NCBI RefSeq assembly: GCF_028401415.2 | Contig: NZ_CP171821.2 | Location: 4,154,001 to 4,218,000, forward strand | Length of the DNA stretch: 64,000 nucleotides | Origin: Glaciecola sp028401415 | GTDB lineage: Bacteria > Pseudomonadota > Gammaproteobacteria > Enterobacterales > Alteromonadaceae | Reading direction: 5' to 3' | In this document: positions 47,958 through 57,109 of the stretch, piece by piece | Layout: the number at the start of each line of letters is the position of its first letter | How positions within the stretch are numbered: the stretch's first letter is position 1 | Program-made: the position numbers and the translations under genes | Notes under the pieces: model-generated | Database searches by the model: none | The model's input: only the letters and a program-made list of their open reading frames with translations | What the model was told of the DNA's origin: nothing

Positions 47958-47980
47958 GCCCGATAGATCTTGGCGTTTTT
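47952..47980 (+). terminator. Rho-independent terminator made from a repeat arm
   Basis: CGCCAAG (47952-47958) and CTTGGCG (47969-47975) form a 7-bp stem followed by a T-run, 34 nt after the oxidoreductase stop. The left strand lies inside the solo repeat arm. Confidence 0.8.
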
Positions 47981-47984
47981 TATA

Positions 47985-48008
47985 CTTAAACAGGATTCAG
48001 TTTACTTA
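47985..48008. repeat. 24-bp motif shared with 1672-1695
   Basis: Second copy of the motif beginning CTTAAACAGGATTCAG, located 18 nt beyond the stop of the minus-strand esterase and just after copy C of the palindromic repeat. Confidence 0.55.
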
Positions 48009-48025
48009 TTCCATACAGGCCTTAT

Positions 48026-48817
48026 TTAAAAGGTGTCCACGTGAGAAAACATCCATGTCAATAGCTCTGGCTCTGCGAAGGCATTGTCCCAGCTGTTGTG
48101 TTCAACACCTTCATATACGGTGAGTTTAGCGTTTCCGCCCTTCGTATTTATGGCATCTACAATCACTTGAGATGCAGACAGAGGTACCACCTTGTCTTGA
48201 TCGCCGTGAAAGGCCCAAACAGGTGTCGGAGCAATTTCTGCCCCAAGCTGCGGATGTGCGCCTCCGCAAATAGCAACCGCCGCTTTGAATGTATTGGGCC
48301 TGGTCGCAAGTAAATCGTAGGTGCCCATGCCGCCCATTGAAAGACCCATCACAAGCATATTGTGTTGGTCGATAAATGCTCTGTTCCCTAGTTCGTCAAT
48401 AAGATCTAACAACAGCGACATCGATTGCGTCTTTGGTGCATCGGCTTTAAAGTAAAAGGTATTGCCGCTCAAAGACCGATCTACGTCTACATTTACCCAA
48501 TAATCATCTTGTGCTGCTTGAGGGAATACCACCACTGCTGGAATGCGGTTTCTAAAAGATGGATTGAGAAATAGAGCGGCTCCATGAGTCAGTTGCGCTT
48601 CATTGTCATTTCCTCGCTCGCCCGCGCCATGTAAAAACAAGATTAAAGGGTATGACTTGCTGCTATCGAAGTTTGCAGGTAACAGCATTCGGTAGGGTAA
48701 GCTTGCCTTACTTGAATACTTCTTATCTGTGTATACATGCTTTTCATACTCTGGGTAGTCATCGGCACTAACTTGAAAGCTAAGTAATGCTAATATCGAA
48801 ATCAGTAGTGTCTTCAT
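48026..48817 (-). CDS. Secreted alpha/beta hydrolase (phospholipase/carboxylesterase-like)
   Basis: This 263-aa protein has a signal peptide (MKTLLISILALLSFQVSA). The oxyanion region is LFLHGAGERGNDNE, the nucleophile elbow GLSMGGMGTYDLL, the acid in WAFHGDQDKVVPL, and the catalytic His near the end in EGVEHNSWDNAF. It fits the esterase group often attached to polysaccharide loci (feruloyl/acetyl esterase or PHB-depolymerase-like). It is the last gene of a minus-strand trio with the SLC13 transporter (15 nt spacing) and a second hydrolase. Confidence 0.87.
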   Translation of the reverse strand: MKTLLISILALLSFQVSADDYPEYEKHVYTDKKYSSKASLPYRMLLPANFDSSKSYPLILFLHGAGERGNDNEAQLTHGAALFLNPSFRNRIPAVVVFPQAAQDDYWVNVDVDRSLSGNTFYFKADAPKTQSMSLLLDLIDELGNRAFIDQHNMLVMGLSMGGMGTYDLLATRPNTFKAAVAICGGAHPQLGAEIAPTPVWAFHGDQDKVVPLSASQVIVDAINTKGGNAKLTVYEGVEHNSWDNAFAEPELLTWMFSHVDTF

Positions 48818-48831
48818 TCATGTTTCCTATT

Positions 48832-50283
48832 TCAAAAAATAGACGTTAACAAAAAAAGCACGAGTACCACGACGAACACCGCAATAAAATTCAGTGGCGT
48901 GCCCTCTCTTATCATATCTTTAATTGACAGTTGGTTGGTTGCAAACACAATGGCGTTTGGTGCTGTCGCCATTGGCATCATGAACGCGCAGCTGGCGCAC
49001 ATTGCGGCTGGTAGCATAAATAGCAGTGGATCAAGGTCTAAACTTATCGCCAGCGCGGCTAAAATGGGCATAATCAATGCTGCACACGCGGTATTGCTCA
49101 TAATTTCTGTGATAAATGCCACGCTCAGGCAAATAAGTCCTATCATTAGCCACAATGGCCAGCTTTTAAAAATACTGAAAGACTCTGCTATTGAGCCAAT
49201 AAGGCCGGTGTTTCTGAGCGCTATTGAAATCGCAATCCCCCCAGAAATTAACAAAATGACACCCCAAGGAATATGCTTTGCTTCGTCCCAGGTTAGCAGC
49301 GCAGAATACTCACCATTTTGCTCTTGATTGTTACCATTTAAAGACTGAGTTTGCACGGGAATGATGAAAAGCGCGATTGCGCCTAATATAGCCACATAGC
49401 CATCATGTGCATTCGGTAATGAGAGCCACTCGCTCCAGCCGCCATAAGGGTCAGCGCGGGTCATCCAAGCCAATATTACCAGTACAAATACAAAAAGAAC
49501 GTACTGTTCTCGTTTGCTTATCCGGCTTAACTCGATTCTGTGGGTGCTATCGTCCTGAGCGCTTGATGAGTATTTTCGAGTTAGATAGAGCATGACGATG
49601 GGCAATAGCACAAGTACACATGGCAGACCCCATTTCATCCAATCAATAAAACTGATACGCAGTCCTGTCGCTTGTTCATAAGCTTGGATGAAAACAAGGT
49701 TTGGCGGGGTGCCAATTGGCGTAGCAAGTCCACCTACGCTGGCCGCATAACAAATGCCTAACAGCAAAGGCACCTTAAATTTTTCCCGCTTGGCGGTGCT
49801 TCGGTTTTGCTCAATTACTGCCAGCGCAGCCGGAATGAGCATCATTGCCGCTGCTGCATTAGATATCCACATGCTTAAAAAGGCAGCGCAGAGCATAAAC
49901 GCTATGATAAGCTGCTTTTCGCTCTGAGGTTTAATTAAAGAAAACAGCACGCTGGCAATTCTCAGATGCGCTTTTGTATTCACCATTGCAATGGATAGTA
50001 TAAAGCCACCAATCAGCAGAAGGTTGATTGGGTTGCCAAGTGCCCCGCCTAATTCTGCTCTGCTGATAATGCCGCTTAAAGGAAAAATGGATAAAGGAAT
50101 ACAGGCCGTGATGGGAATAGGAATGGCCTCAGTTGCCCACCATATTGCACATAAAAGCACAATGGCGACTGTGAGGGATACATTAAAAGGCGCTTGAGAC
50201 AGTTGACTTATAATAAAGGCTACAATGGCAATTGCGGCGCCGACGATAACGGACCTTGTGCGATACAGTTTTATATCAGTCAT
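48832..50283 (-). CDS. SLC13/DASS family anion:sodium symporter
   Basis: This 483-aa inner-membrane protein has about 11-12 helices, related to sodium:dicarboxylate and sodium:sulfate symporters. It carries the family stretches CAIWWATEAIPIPITACIPLSIFPL, SNAAAAMMLIPAAL (SNT-like motif), ATPIGTPPNLVF and SNTACAALIMPILAAL (second SNT motif). The substrate may be a di- or tricarboxylate, or sulfate released by the sulfatase. Its start overlaps the upstream hydrolase stop by 8 nt. Confidence 0.9.
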   Translation of the reverse strand: MTDIKLYRTRSVIVGAAIAIVAFIISQLSQAPFNVSLTVAIVLLCAIWWATEAIPIPITACIPLSIFPLSGIISRAELGGALGNPINLLLIGGFILSIAMVNTKAHLRIASVLFSLIKPQSEKQLIIAFMLCAAFLSMWISNAAAAMMLIPAALAVIEQNRSTAKREKFKVPLLLGICYAASVGGLATPIGTPPNLVFIQAYEQATGLRISFIDWMKWGLPCVLVLLPIVMLYLTRKYSSSAQDDSTHRIELSRISKREQYVLFVFVLVILAWMTRADPYGGWSEWLSLPNAHDGYVAILGAIALFIIPVQTQSLNGNNQEQNGEYSALLTWDEAKHIPWGVILLISGGIAISIALRNTGLIGSIAESFSIFKSWPLWLMIGLICLSVAFITEIMSNTACAALIMPILAALAISLDLDPLLFMLPAAMCASCAFMMPMATAPNAIVFATNQLSIKDMIREGTPLNFIAVFVVVLVLFLLTSIF

Positions 50284-51403
50284 TTACAGCTGACAAGGGT
50301 GCTTGCCCGAGAAAACGGTCAAAAAACTCACTCATGATCTTGGTTGTTTCTCGTGCTTCTGGTACGTACATGCTCATAAACTGGGCGTGAGTAAAACCTT
50401 CAAAGATATGCAGTTGTGCAGGAATATCAAGATTCACGAGCTTTCGATGCATGGCTACCATAGGGCTCAGTGAATAATCGCGTGTTGAGGTGATTAACAG
50501 CGAGGGAGGAAAGGCGGCAAGTTGCTCGCTAAAATCTCCCGGAAAGGCGGCTTGATTGTCTGTGCTGAGTCCTTCCCAATACTCAACGCCATCAATGCTC
50601 AGTGGCTGTCGCCCTTGCATGGCTGCTGCATAGTAGTTGCTGTCTCCATCCAGAGCAGTAGGTGCAGAGCACAAGAATGCTGCTGCCCCCGGGCCTGGCA
50701 ACGAGTGTGACGCCAAATGCGCAATGGCTTGTCCGCTAACGCGACTACCTGCCGAGCAGCCAAAAAAGCCAATATTGTCTGAAGGGTATTGCTTTAGTAG
50801 CGCTTGATATACTAATTTTACGTCAGTTAATGCGGCGGGAAAGCGGTGCTCAGGTGCTTTGCGGTAATCAATCGTGACGACTTTAATGCCAAAATACTCT
50901 GCAATTGGCATGCTCTCAAGTTGACCACCGAAGCGACCACCATATTTAAAGCCGCCACCGTGAAGATTGATTAATACGCGTTGTTCGTTTTTAGCGCTGA
51001 TCCCCGCTTTTGGCGTGATAACATCCGTTTGAACGCCGGCGATGGTTTTAGCTTCGATATTGACCGCAAATCGCTCGAGCGCTTTGGGCATAATTACCGC
51101 GTACATCTTTGCTTCACATGCTCTGATGTCTGCTGCACTTTCTTGTGTGTTGGGATTGCACTGCGCTCTTGCCGCGTTCATTAGGCGCTCTTGCTCCTGC
51201 AAACCGGCAACGGTTTCTATGCTCAAATAAGCAGAGTACTTAGGCATACTGAAGGATTCGACCCTTAACCAATCTGGATCCTCATTTGACTTATCTTGTT
51301 CTAATCCACGCGCGGAGTAGGTAAACAAAACGCTTAGAATCGCGAGCCACATGCATAGCTTAAGGGGCAAACAATGTCTGTTCTTATCATTTAGCCTAAA
51401 CAT
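50276..51403 (-). CDS. Alpha/beta hydrolase, HSL/esterase-lipase family
   Basis: This 375-aa enzyme has the hormone-sensitive-lipase oxyanion motif HGGGFKYGG, the nucleophile GCSAGSRVSG, Asp in LLITSTRDYSLSP and His in FEGFTHAQFMS. An N-terminal membrane or signal segment (LCMWLAILSVLFTYSARG) places it in the envelope. It is the first gene of the trio with the SLC13 transporter and the second esterase, so it probably releases a small acid that the transporter imports. Confidence 0.88.
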   Translation of the reverse strand: MFRLNDKNRHCLPLKLCMWLAILSVLFTYSARGLEQDKSNEDPDWLRVESFSMPKYSAYLSIETVAGLQEQERLMNAARAQCNPNTQESAADIRACEAKMYAVIMPKALERFAVNIEAKTIAGVQTDVITPKAGISAKNEQRVLINLHGGGFKYGGRFGGQLESMPIAEYFGIKVVTIDYRKAPEHRFPAALTDVKLVYQALLKQYPSDNIGFFGCSAGSRVSGQAIAHLASHSLPGPGAAAFLCSAPTALDGDSNYYAAAMQGRQPLSIDGVEYWEGLSTDNQAAFPGDFSEQLAAFPPSLLITSTRDYSLSPMVAMHRKLVNLDIPAQLHIFEGFTHAQFMSMYVPEARETTKIMSEFFDRFLGQAPLSAVND

Positions 51404-51588
51404 CAGGTTTTGCTCTCATCTTTTAAGGACGACCGAAACAATAATAACATGGGTCGAGTGTCGCAAACTGCTCGTCATTTGCTAATTACGATAATTGTTA
51501 ACAAATTGATAATTTTAGCTTTTACGTGGCCTATTCATTGGCTTAGCTTCATAATTCTACGCTTATAGACAAACAAAGAGAAAGGAAC

Positions 51589-52461
51589 ATGGCAGAGCAA
51601 ATGACACATCGTTTTCGTTTAGGTTTTTTACCTTTATGTATAATGCTATCAACAGGTATTTTGAGTGCGTCTTGCTCGGTGGAGAACGTTCCGGAAAATA
51701 CTTCAGACAAACCTCACACAGACGGCTCGGCTAATCAACAGTGGACACCATTGTTTAATGGAAAGGACTTGTCAGATTGGATCCCTAAATTTGCAAACGC
51801 GGATGAAGGTGAAAATTACAACAATACCTTTGGCGTACAAGACGGTAAGCTGACCGTTTCTTACGATGAGTATGAACAGTTTGACGATCGTTTTGGTCAT
51901 CTTTATTACCAAGTGCCATATTCCCATTACCGTCTCAAAATAGAATATCGATTCATCGGAGAGCAGGCAAAAGGTGCTCCCGACTGGGCATTTGAGAATA
52001 ATGGCGTGATGATTCATTCTCAGCATCCATCAACTATGAGCTTTGAGCAAGGATTCCCGGCATCTGTTGAAATGCAGTTTTTGAGCAGAATCGGACGAAA
52101 TGGCAATGTCCGCAATACCGGCAACATGTGCTCCACAGGCTCTCATATTGTTCGAAACGGTGAGCTCGACACAACGCACTGCATCAATTCAAGCGTTGAA
52201 GGCTATCCGAGCGAGCAATGGGTTACGGCTGAAATTGAAGTACTTGGGAACGAGAGCGTGACGCATTATATCAACGGGAAAAAAGTGTTTGAATACAGCC
52301 AGCCTCAACTTGACCCAAATGAAGCGGCTGATTTGATAAACGCGCGCGGCACCGCAATGTTAAGCGGTGGATACATCGCTATTCAGGCCGAAAGCACGCC
52401 AACAGAATTTCGTAAGATTGATATCAAAGTGTTGCCAGGTAATCAAAATAAAGAATATTGA
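51589..52461 (+). CDS. DUF1080 (3-keto-disaccharide hydrolase family) lipoprotein
   Basis: This 290-aa lipoprotein has a signal ending ILSASC. The mature part is a concanavalin-like DUF1080 domain: TPLFNGKDLSDWIPKF at the N-terminal end, YRLKIEYRFIGEQ, then NNGVMIHSQHP, VEMQFLSR and GYIAIQAESTPTEFRKIDIK. Family members cleave 3-keto-glycosides produced by C3 sugar oxidation. Together with the Gfo/Idh/MocA dehydrogenase and the cytochrome c dehydrogenase-like neighbours it supports such a pathway here, in the periplasm. Confidence 0.88.
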   Translation: MAEQMTHRFRLGFLPLCIMLSTGILSASCSVENVPENTSDKPHTDGSANQQWTPLFNGKDLSDWIPKFANADEGENYNNTFGVQDGKLTVSYDEYEQFDDRFGHLYYQVPYSHYRLKIEYRFIGEQAKGAPDWAFENNGVMIHSQHPSTMSFEQGFPASVEMQFLSRIGRNGNVRNTGNMCSTGSHIVRNGELDTTHCINSSVEGYPSEQWVTAEIEVLGNESVTHYINGKKVFEYSQPQLDPNEAADLINARGTAMLSGGYIAIQAESTPTEFRKIDIKVLPGNQNKEY

Positions 52462-52485
52462 AGAAGTACATTAGTGTACTTCTTC
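52460..52485. terminator. Bidirectional terminator overlapping a stop codon
   Basis: GAAGAAGTACA and TGTACTTCTTC form a perfect 11-bp inverted repeat with a TTAG loop. The TTA of the loop is the stop codon of the minus-strand gene at 52471, so the stem includes its last codons. The T-runs are weak. Confidence 0.6.
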
Positions 52486-55400
52486 CACTTTTTCATATTC
52501 CAACTTTAATGACGCCAGATACGCCACGAGGTCTCTAATTTGATAAGGGTCCAAGAATCGATGCATTGGCGGCATGCCCGACATAGGCTGCTGTATGCTT
52601 TCTATATCGCTTCGATTGAAGCTTTCAATCAAGTTTTCCTCGCGTTCAAGTTTCACAAGGGTATCGCTTTCTCCCTGATAAATGCCGCTAATCGTATCTC
52701 CGTTTTTCATGGTAAGTACGATGGTGCCATAACCAGGTGCAATGCTCGCACCCACATCGACAATAGATTCCAATAGATAGGCATTATCATACATATTGCC
52801 AATGTCGCTTAAATCAGGCCCTACATCGCCTCCGCTCCAATTGACCATGTGGCATCGCATACATTCACTTGCGCCTCCGCCAGCAAAAATATTCTTTCCT
52901 TGCTCAGCATTTCCTCCATACATGCTGCTGGCGTATTGGGTCATGATGTCTGCACTCTCAAGATAGCTCGTGTACTGATCATATTGAGCCTTAACAGCTT
53001 CATTGGTTCTTGATCTCGCTAAGCTGAGCAATTCCAGCGTCGCGCCGTCAGTCTGTTTCGTCTGGTTCAACACACGCATTGCTTGTAGCGCTATTTCATC
53101 AATTTCGGGGCTTGCACCCTGAGCAAGTACATCAAAAGCGACTTGACGGTCTTTAGTTTCTTCGCTCTGTAAAAAACGCTTTGCTTGGACAAGACCGGCT
53201 TCAGCATCAATGGAAAATAGTTTGCTGAGTGCGTCCCCTCGCACTACAAGGTCTTTGTCAGTAGTAAGTTCTAATAAAACATCGCCCATATTGTCTAAGT
53301 TACGACTCATGAGATAGGTCAGTGCTTGCATACGAACCGCGTCACTATTGCTTTGATTGTAGACCGCAGCAAGCAGCACATCATTTGAGATATCAATGCT
53401 ATTTGCTTCAGCCATTCTGATAGACTGCACCAGCGCCTGTCCTTGCACTTTTGCAAGTACCTTAGGTAAATACTGCGTAACCGCGGCTTGAATGTTTTGA
53501 CGTTGAGTATTGGCTTGTGTTGGCAAACCCGTGGTGGCATCAATGGGGTTAATGTCGTTCCAGGCTTCGATTGCCGAAAGGGCTTCACTCGCTAAACGCG
53601 TAGGCAGTCCATCAGACGCGGCGTATTCGAGCAGATTTACTGCATCTTGGATTGAGCCTTGGGCATAGCTTGCATTAATGACTCGATGATGCTGCCACTG
53701 AGCCACTTTATCTTCTGGGTAGGCGCCGTCTCCAAGGTCGATTTGTTTTTTCAAGTGTGCTGCAAGCTGAGGACGTGCCTGCACAATGGCTAAGTCGTTG
53801 ATTGCTGTGATTGCTTCATCGACAAGATGCTGTTTACTATCGTTCAAAAATACCGCAATCTCGGGAAGTTTTAGCCTGCGGGCTGCAAGTAAAACACCCA
53901 TTCGTACATGCTCAGACTCATGGCTATGATACTGCCACCAAGTGTTTTTATCCGTACCCGACAACGCCATTGTAAGCGCGTGGCGCACCCATAAGTCATT
54001 ATTTTGATATTTTTCAAGTGCAGTGATCACATCTGGGATGGCAGGCTCATATGCCATTCGACCAATGCCTATACCGGCATACATAACGACGCGAAGATTC
54101 TCATCATTTAGCATGGCTACCAGTTTGTCTGCGCTGGGTAAATAACGATGGTCGCCCATGGCACGGGCGCTTTGAATGCGAACGTGCTGGTTTGCATCAT
54201 CAAGTAAGGCCATGAGGCTTTGAAGTAAAGGCTCTGGCTGATTAGCATAATAGGCCATCTGACTTAATCCCCATACGCCATGCAAACGAGTAAGCTCTGA
54301 TTCATTTGCATTGTTTGCAAGCGCTAAGAAAGTTTGAACTCCTGCGTCGCCGCGTTTGGCTAGTTCAAACTGTGCTTTTTGGCGAATGCGTTGATGGTCA
54401 TTTTTGATTAAGTCTACAAGCTCATCTAGCGTGTATTGTGCAAAATCACTGGTGAGGATCCCTTCGTTGAGCTTTACCTTATTCGTTGTGCCATAATCGG
54501 GATGTTTAAGGCGATAAACCGCTCCCTGAGATTCAGGTTGCCAGCCGCCATAATTGTATTCAGAAATATACATCGCGCCATCCGGGCCAAAATCTAAATC
54601 AACAGCATTAAATCCTTGTAAAAATGGTTCATTACTGACCATGTCAAAGGTCGCCCCGTTATCTTCAATTTTAAAAGTAGTGATATTTGACTGAGCAGGC
54701 GAGCCCATATAGTGGATAACAAAGAAAGTGTTTTCTAAATGAGGACCAAAACTGCTTCCTGGGTTATATACCAAGCCCGATGGCCCTCCGTTTAGCTGAC
54801 CGATCGCGGGTAGCATAAAAGCGGGTTGTTTGTCATTGCGAGGCTTGTATTGGTCCTGAGTCATCCACGCATTGGGGATTTTAGGGTCTCCCGTGTAATG
54901 TGAAGAGCGCAGTTTTAGGCGCTCGGTAAAACTCATTATGCTTTGGTGTCCTGCATGCCATCCTGAATCGCCGCCCTCAACTAGGTAATTAACACGCTCT
55001 AAGTCGCCACCGTCCCCGTCATTGTCTGCAGTAAATAGATTGCCATATTCGTCGAATGCAAGCTCTTGAGGATTACGCAAGCCAGTGTAGAAATATTCGA
55101 TGTTTGACCCGTCGGGATCTGAGCGGAACACGCCGCCTAAATTGGGCCCGTAAAAGTGATTGCCTTCTTTGGTCGTCAAATTAAAACCCCGGTCGCCAAT
55201 ACTCCAATACAGCTTACCGTCTGGCCCCCAGATCAAGCCATGAAGGTCGTGACCATAAAAACTAATACGAATGCCGAAGCCATCCTGCAAGGAGGTGCGC
55301 TCGTCGGCGACACCGTCATTATCTGTATCCTCTAACATCCAAAGGTGAGGAATATTGGTGTAATAGACCTTGCCGTCGCGCTCAATAACTCCTGCGCCAA

Positions 55401-56001
55401 TGCCATCAAGCACATCGTTATAACCATCTGAAAATACATTACTATGGTCAGCACGCCCGTCACCGTCAGTATCTTTGAGCAATCGTATGATGTCGTCGCC
55501 TGTTCTGTAGTAAGACATTGGCCGCTCATCGCTATACTTTTCATACATGGCTAGGCGATCTTCGTTTGATGTAATGTAAATGTCTTCAACCGTTTTGTTT
55601 TCATGTCCGCGAATATCATCCACACCATTGGTAAAACGTGCCGTTTCTACCATTAACATGTCGCCGTTGCCGTCAAAGGTAAAGTATGCCGGGTTTTGCG
55701 TTTGAGTTTCATCCGCCCATAAGCTAATTTCAAAGCCTTCGGGGAGCTTAAAATTGTTCATTCTAAGTTCAGCTTCACGTTCAATTTGTGCGATGGGTTT
55801 TTGCGCAGAGTCACTGCTGCTTGCAGCGCTTTGGGCTTGTTCTGATGCACTTAAATCAGCGCTCGCAGATTGTGCAGATTCATCTTGACTGTCAGTGCAG
55901 GCTGACAATGTCACGGTGAAAAAAAGCACCACAATGCCTGCACCTAAAAATGACTTATGAGACGCAAACGCCTGTTGTCGGCTCTTGATGTACTTCTTCA
56001 T
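52471..56001 (-). CDS. PVC-type heme-binding dehydrogenase lipoprotein (propeller-HEAT-cytochrome c)
   Basis: This 1176-aa lipoprotein (lipobox TLSAC near residue 35). An N-terminal six-bladed propeller (about 85-510) carries calcium-type loops DTDGDGRADHS and DTDNDGVADERTS. HEAT-like helical repeats follow (about 530-900, e.g. DANQHVRIQSARAMGDH). The C-terminal cytochrome c has the heme site CMRCH at 1047-1051 and a distal Met probably in PMSGMPPMHRF. It resembles membrane-bound dehydrogenase-domain proteins abundant in Planctomycetes and Verrucomicrobia. It is a likely partner or paralog of the 1391-aa fusion. The substrate is unknown. Confidence 0.87.
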   Translation of the reverse strand: MKKYIKSRQQAFASHKSFLGAGIVVLFFTVTLSACTDSQDESAQSASADLSASEQAQSAASSSDSAQKPIAQIEREAELRMNNFKLPEGFEISLWADETQTQNPAYFTFDGNGDMLMVETARFTNGVDDIRGHENKTVEDIYITSNEDRLAMYEKYSDERPMSYYRTGDDIIRLLKDTDGDGRADHSNVFSDGYNDVLDGIGAGVIERDGKVYYTNIPHLWMLEDTDNDGVADERTSLQDGFGIRISFYGHDLHGLIWGPDGKLYWSIGDRGFNLTTKEGNHFYGPNLGGVFRSDPDGSNIEYFYTGLRNPQELAFDEYGNLFTADNDGDGGDLERVNYLVEGGDSGWHAGHQSIMSFTERLKLRSSHYTGDPKIPNAWMTQDQYKPRNDKQPAFMLPAIGQLNGGPSGLVYNPGSSFGPHLENTFFVIHYMGSPAQSNITTFKIEDNGATFDMVSNEPFLQGFNAVDLDFGPDGAMYISEYNYGGWQPESQGAVYRLKHPDYGTTNKVKLNEGILTSDFAQYTLDELVDLIKNDHQRIRQKAQFELAKRGDAGVQTFLALANNANESELTRLHGVWGLSQMAYYANQPEPLLQSLMALLDDANQHVRIQSARAMGDHRYLPSADKLVAMLNDENLRVVMYAGIGIGRMAYEPAIPDVITALEKYQNNDLWVRHALTMALSGTDKNTWWQYHSHESEHVRMGVLLAARRLKLPEIAVFLNDSKQHLVDEAITAINDLAIVQARPQLAAHLKKQIDLGDGAYPEDKVAQWQHHRVINASYAQGSIQDAVNLLEYAASDGLPTRLASEALSAIEAWNDINPIDATTGLPTQANTQRQNIQAAVTQYLPKVLAKVQGQALVQSIRMAEANSIDISNDVLLAAVYNQSNSDAVRMQALTYLMSRNLDNMGDVLLELTTDKDLVVRGDALSKLFSIDAEAGLVQAKRFLQSEETKDRQVAFDVLAQGASPEIDEIALQAMRVLNQTKQTDGATLELLSLARSRTNEAVKAQYDQYTSYLESADIMTQYASSMYGGNAEQGKNIFAGGGASECMRCHMVNWSGGDVGPDLSDIGNMYDNAYLLESIVDVGASIAPGYGTIVLTMKNGDTISGIYQGESDTLVKLEREENLIESFNRSDIESIQQPMSGMPPMHRFLDPYQIRDLVAYLASLKLEYEKVEEVH

Positions 56002-56095
56002 CGTAAATTCCTATTTCAGTCTTGCATAAGCTATTGATGGTATTGGTTTAAGGTATTCTATCTAGCGTGGCGTGCTGGCGGTTTCTTTTTCTTGT

Positions 56096-57109
56096 TTATC
56101 GGTTTAATTTATTTTGCAACATCGCTTTTAGTTGCCGAGCTGCGTTTTCATCTAAGGGGGCCAAAAAGCCTTTGGCTTTATCTGCCAGATGACTGTGCAC
56201 TGCCTCTGAATCGCCAAAAACGTAGTAGTCAAACATATGTTTCCAAGCTGCTTTTTGGGCCGCAGGCAAATCTCGTATGGCTAACATGGCATGTTCAAGC
56301 GAATCCATACCTCGGCCAAGATAGGCAGGCGCCTCGTTCCACCAAAAATTCACGAGTGCGTTAAAATCTGCTAAGCCTTGAACATGGTGCCACCATAACG
56401 CGGGGATAAAAATGGCATCGCCAGGCTTTAAATCAAAAACCAGGCCATGCTTGAGGGCTTCTTTAAATCGAGGATGCTTTTCAAAGTCAGGGTTCTCAAA
56501 ATCCACCATGCTGATCACTTGTCCCCCTGGGGTGGGATACAAAGGGCCGGGATAAAGATTATCCACTTGTTCTGGCGGAAATAGCGTAAAACGCCTGCTG
56601 CCAGCTACACAACATGCCACATTATCGAGTACATCATAGTGGCAGCTCGCAGTCGTCTTATTGCCCATCCAAATACTGATGATGGGATGTAGTTGCTTCC
56701 CATAAGCTTCTTGAAAGGGGATGTCCAAGGGATTATCTTGATTAAATCCAGGGTAGAAAGTATCGAGTACGCTTGAGGAGTTGTATAGTGTCGGCGCGCC
56801 TTCTATGCCAATGCCCTGTAGAATTTCATCTAAAAACGCATCCAGTCTTTGCGGCGAAACTTTAAAATTAAGTGCACTACCGTCTTCGGTATACGCTAGG
56901 CGACCCTTAGCCTCGGGAGGAGCCCTGTAAATATTGGTTGGTCGCTCATTATAGAACTGATTTATATAGTCTACGAACGCATTATTTGAAGTTTGTGCCT
57001 TACGCACGGCTGGCCATTGGGCGACCAAGCCCTCAATCAGCAAAGGCTTGTCGCTGCATATATGAGCCACGCTTAGCGTTTGTGAGTCTGGTACTGACTG
57101 AGTTGCCAT
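56096..57109 (-). CDS. Cupin-like (JmjC-fold, cupin_8) protein
   Basis: This 337-aa 2-oxoglutarate/iron-type cupin has the iron-binding HxD in ASCHYDVLDNVACCV, FTLFPPEQVDNLYPGP after it, and a distal His in PALWWHHVQGLADFNALVNFWW, which is the typical cupin_8 end motif. It may hydroxylate a substrate or be structural. Its start shares one base with the stop of the halogenase gene (TAATG). The pairing halogenase-cupin next to SapC and a TonB receptor recurs in Caulobacter, Xanthomonas and Alteromonadales. Confidence 0.88.
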   Translation of the reverse strand: MATQSVPDSQTLSVAHICSDKPLLIEGLVAQWPAVRKAQTSNNAFVDYINQFYNERPTNIYRAPPEAKGRLAYTEDGSALNFKVSPQRLDAFLDEILQGIGIEGAPTLYNSSSVLDTFYPGFNQDNPLDIPFQEAYGKQLHPIISIWMGNKTTASCHYDVLDNVACCVAGSRRFTLFPPEQVDNLYPGPLYPTPGGQVISMVDFENPDFEKHPRFKEALKHGLVFDLKPGDAIFIPALWWHHVQGLADFNALVNFWWNEAPAYLGRGMDSLEHAMLAIRDLPAAQKAAWKHMFDYYVFGDSEAVHSHLADKAKGFLAPLDENAARQLKAMLQNKLNR

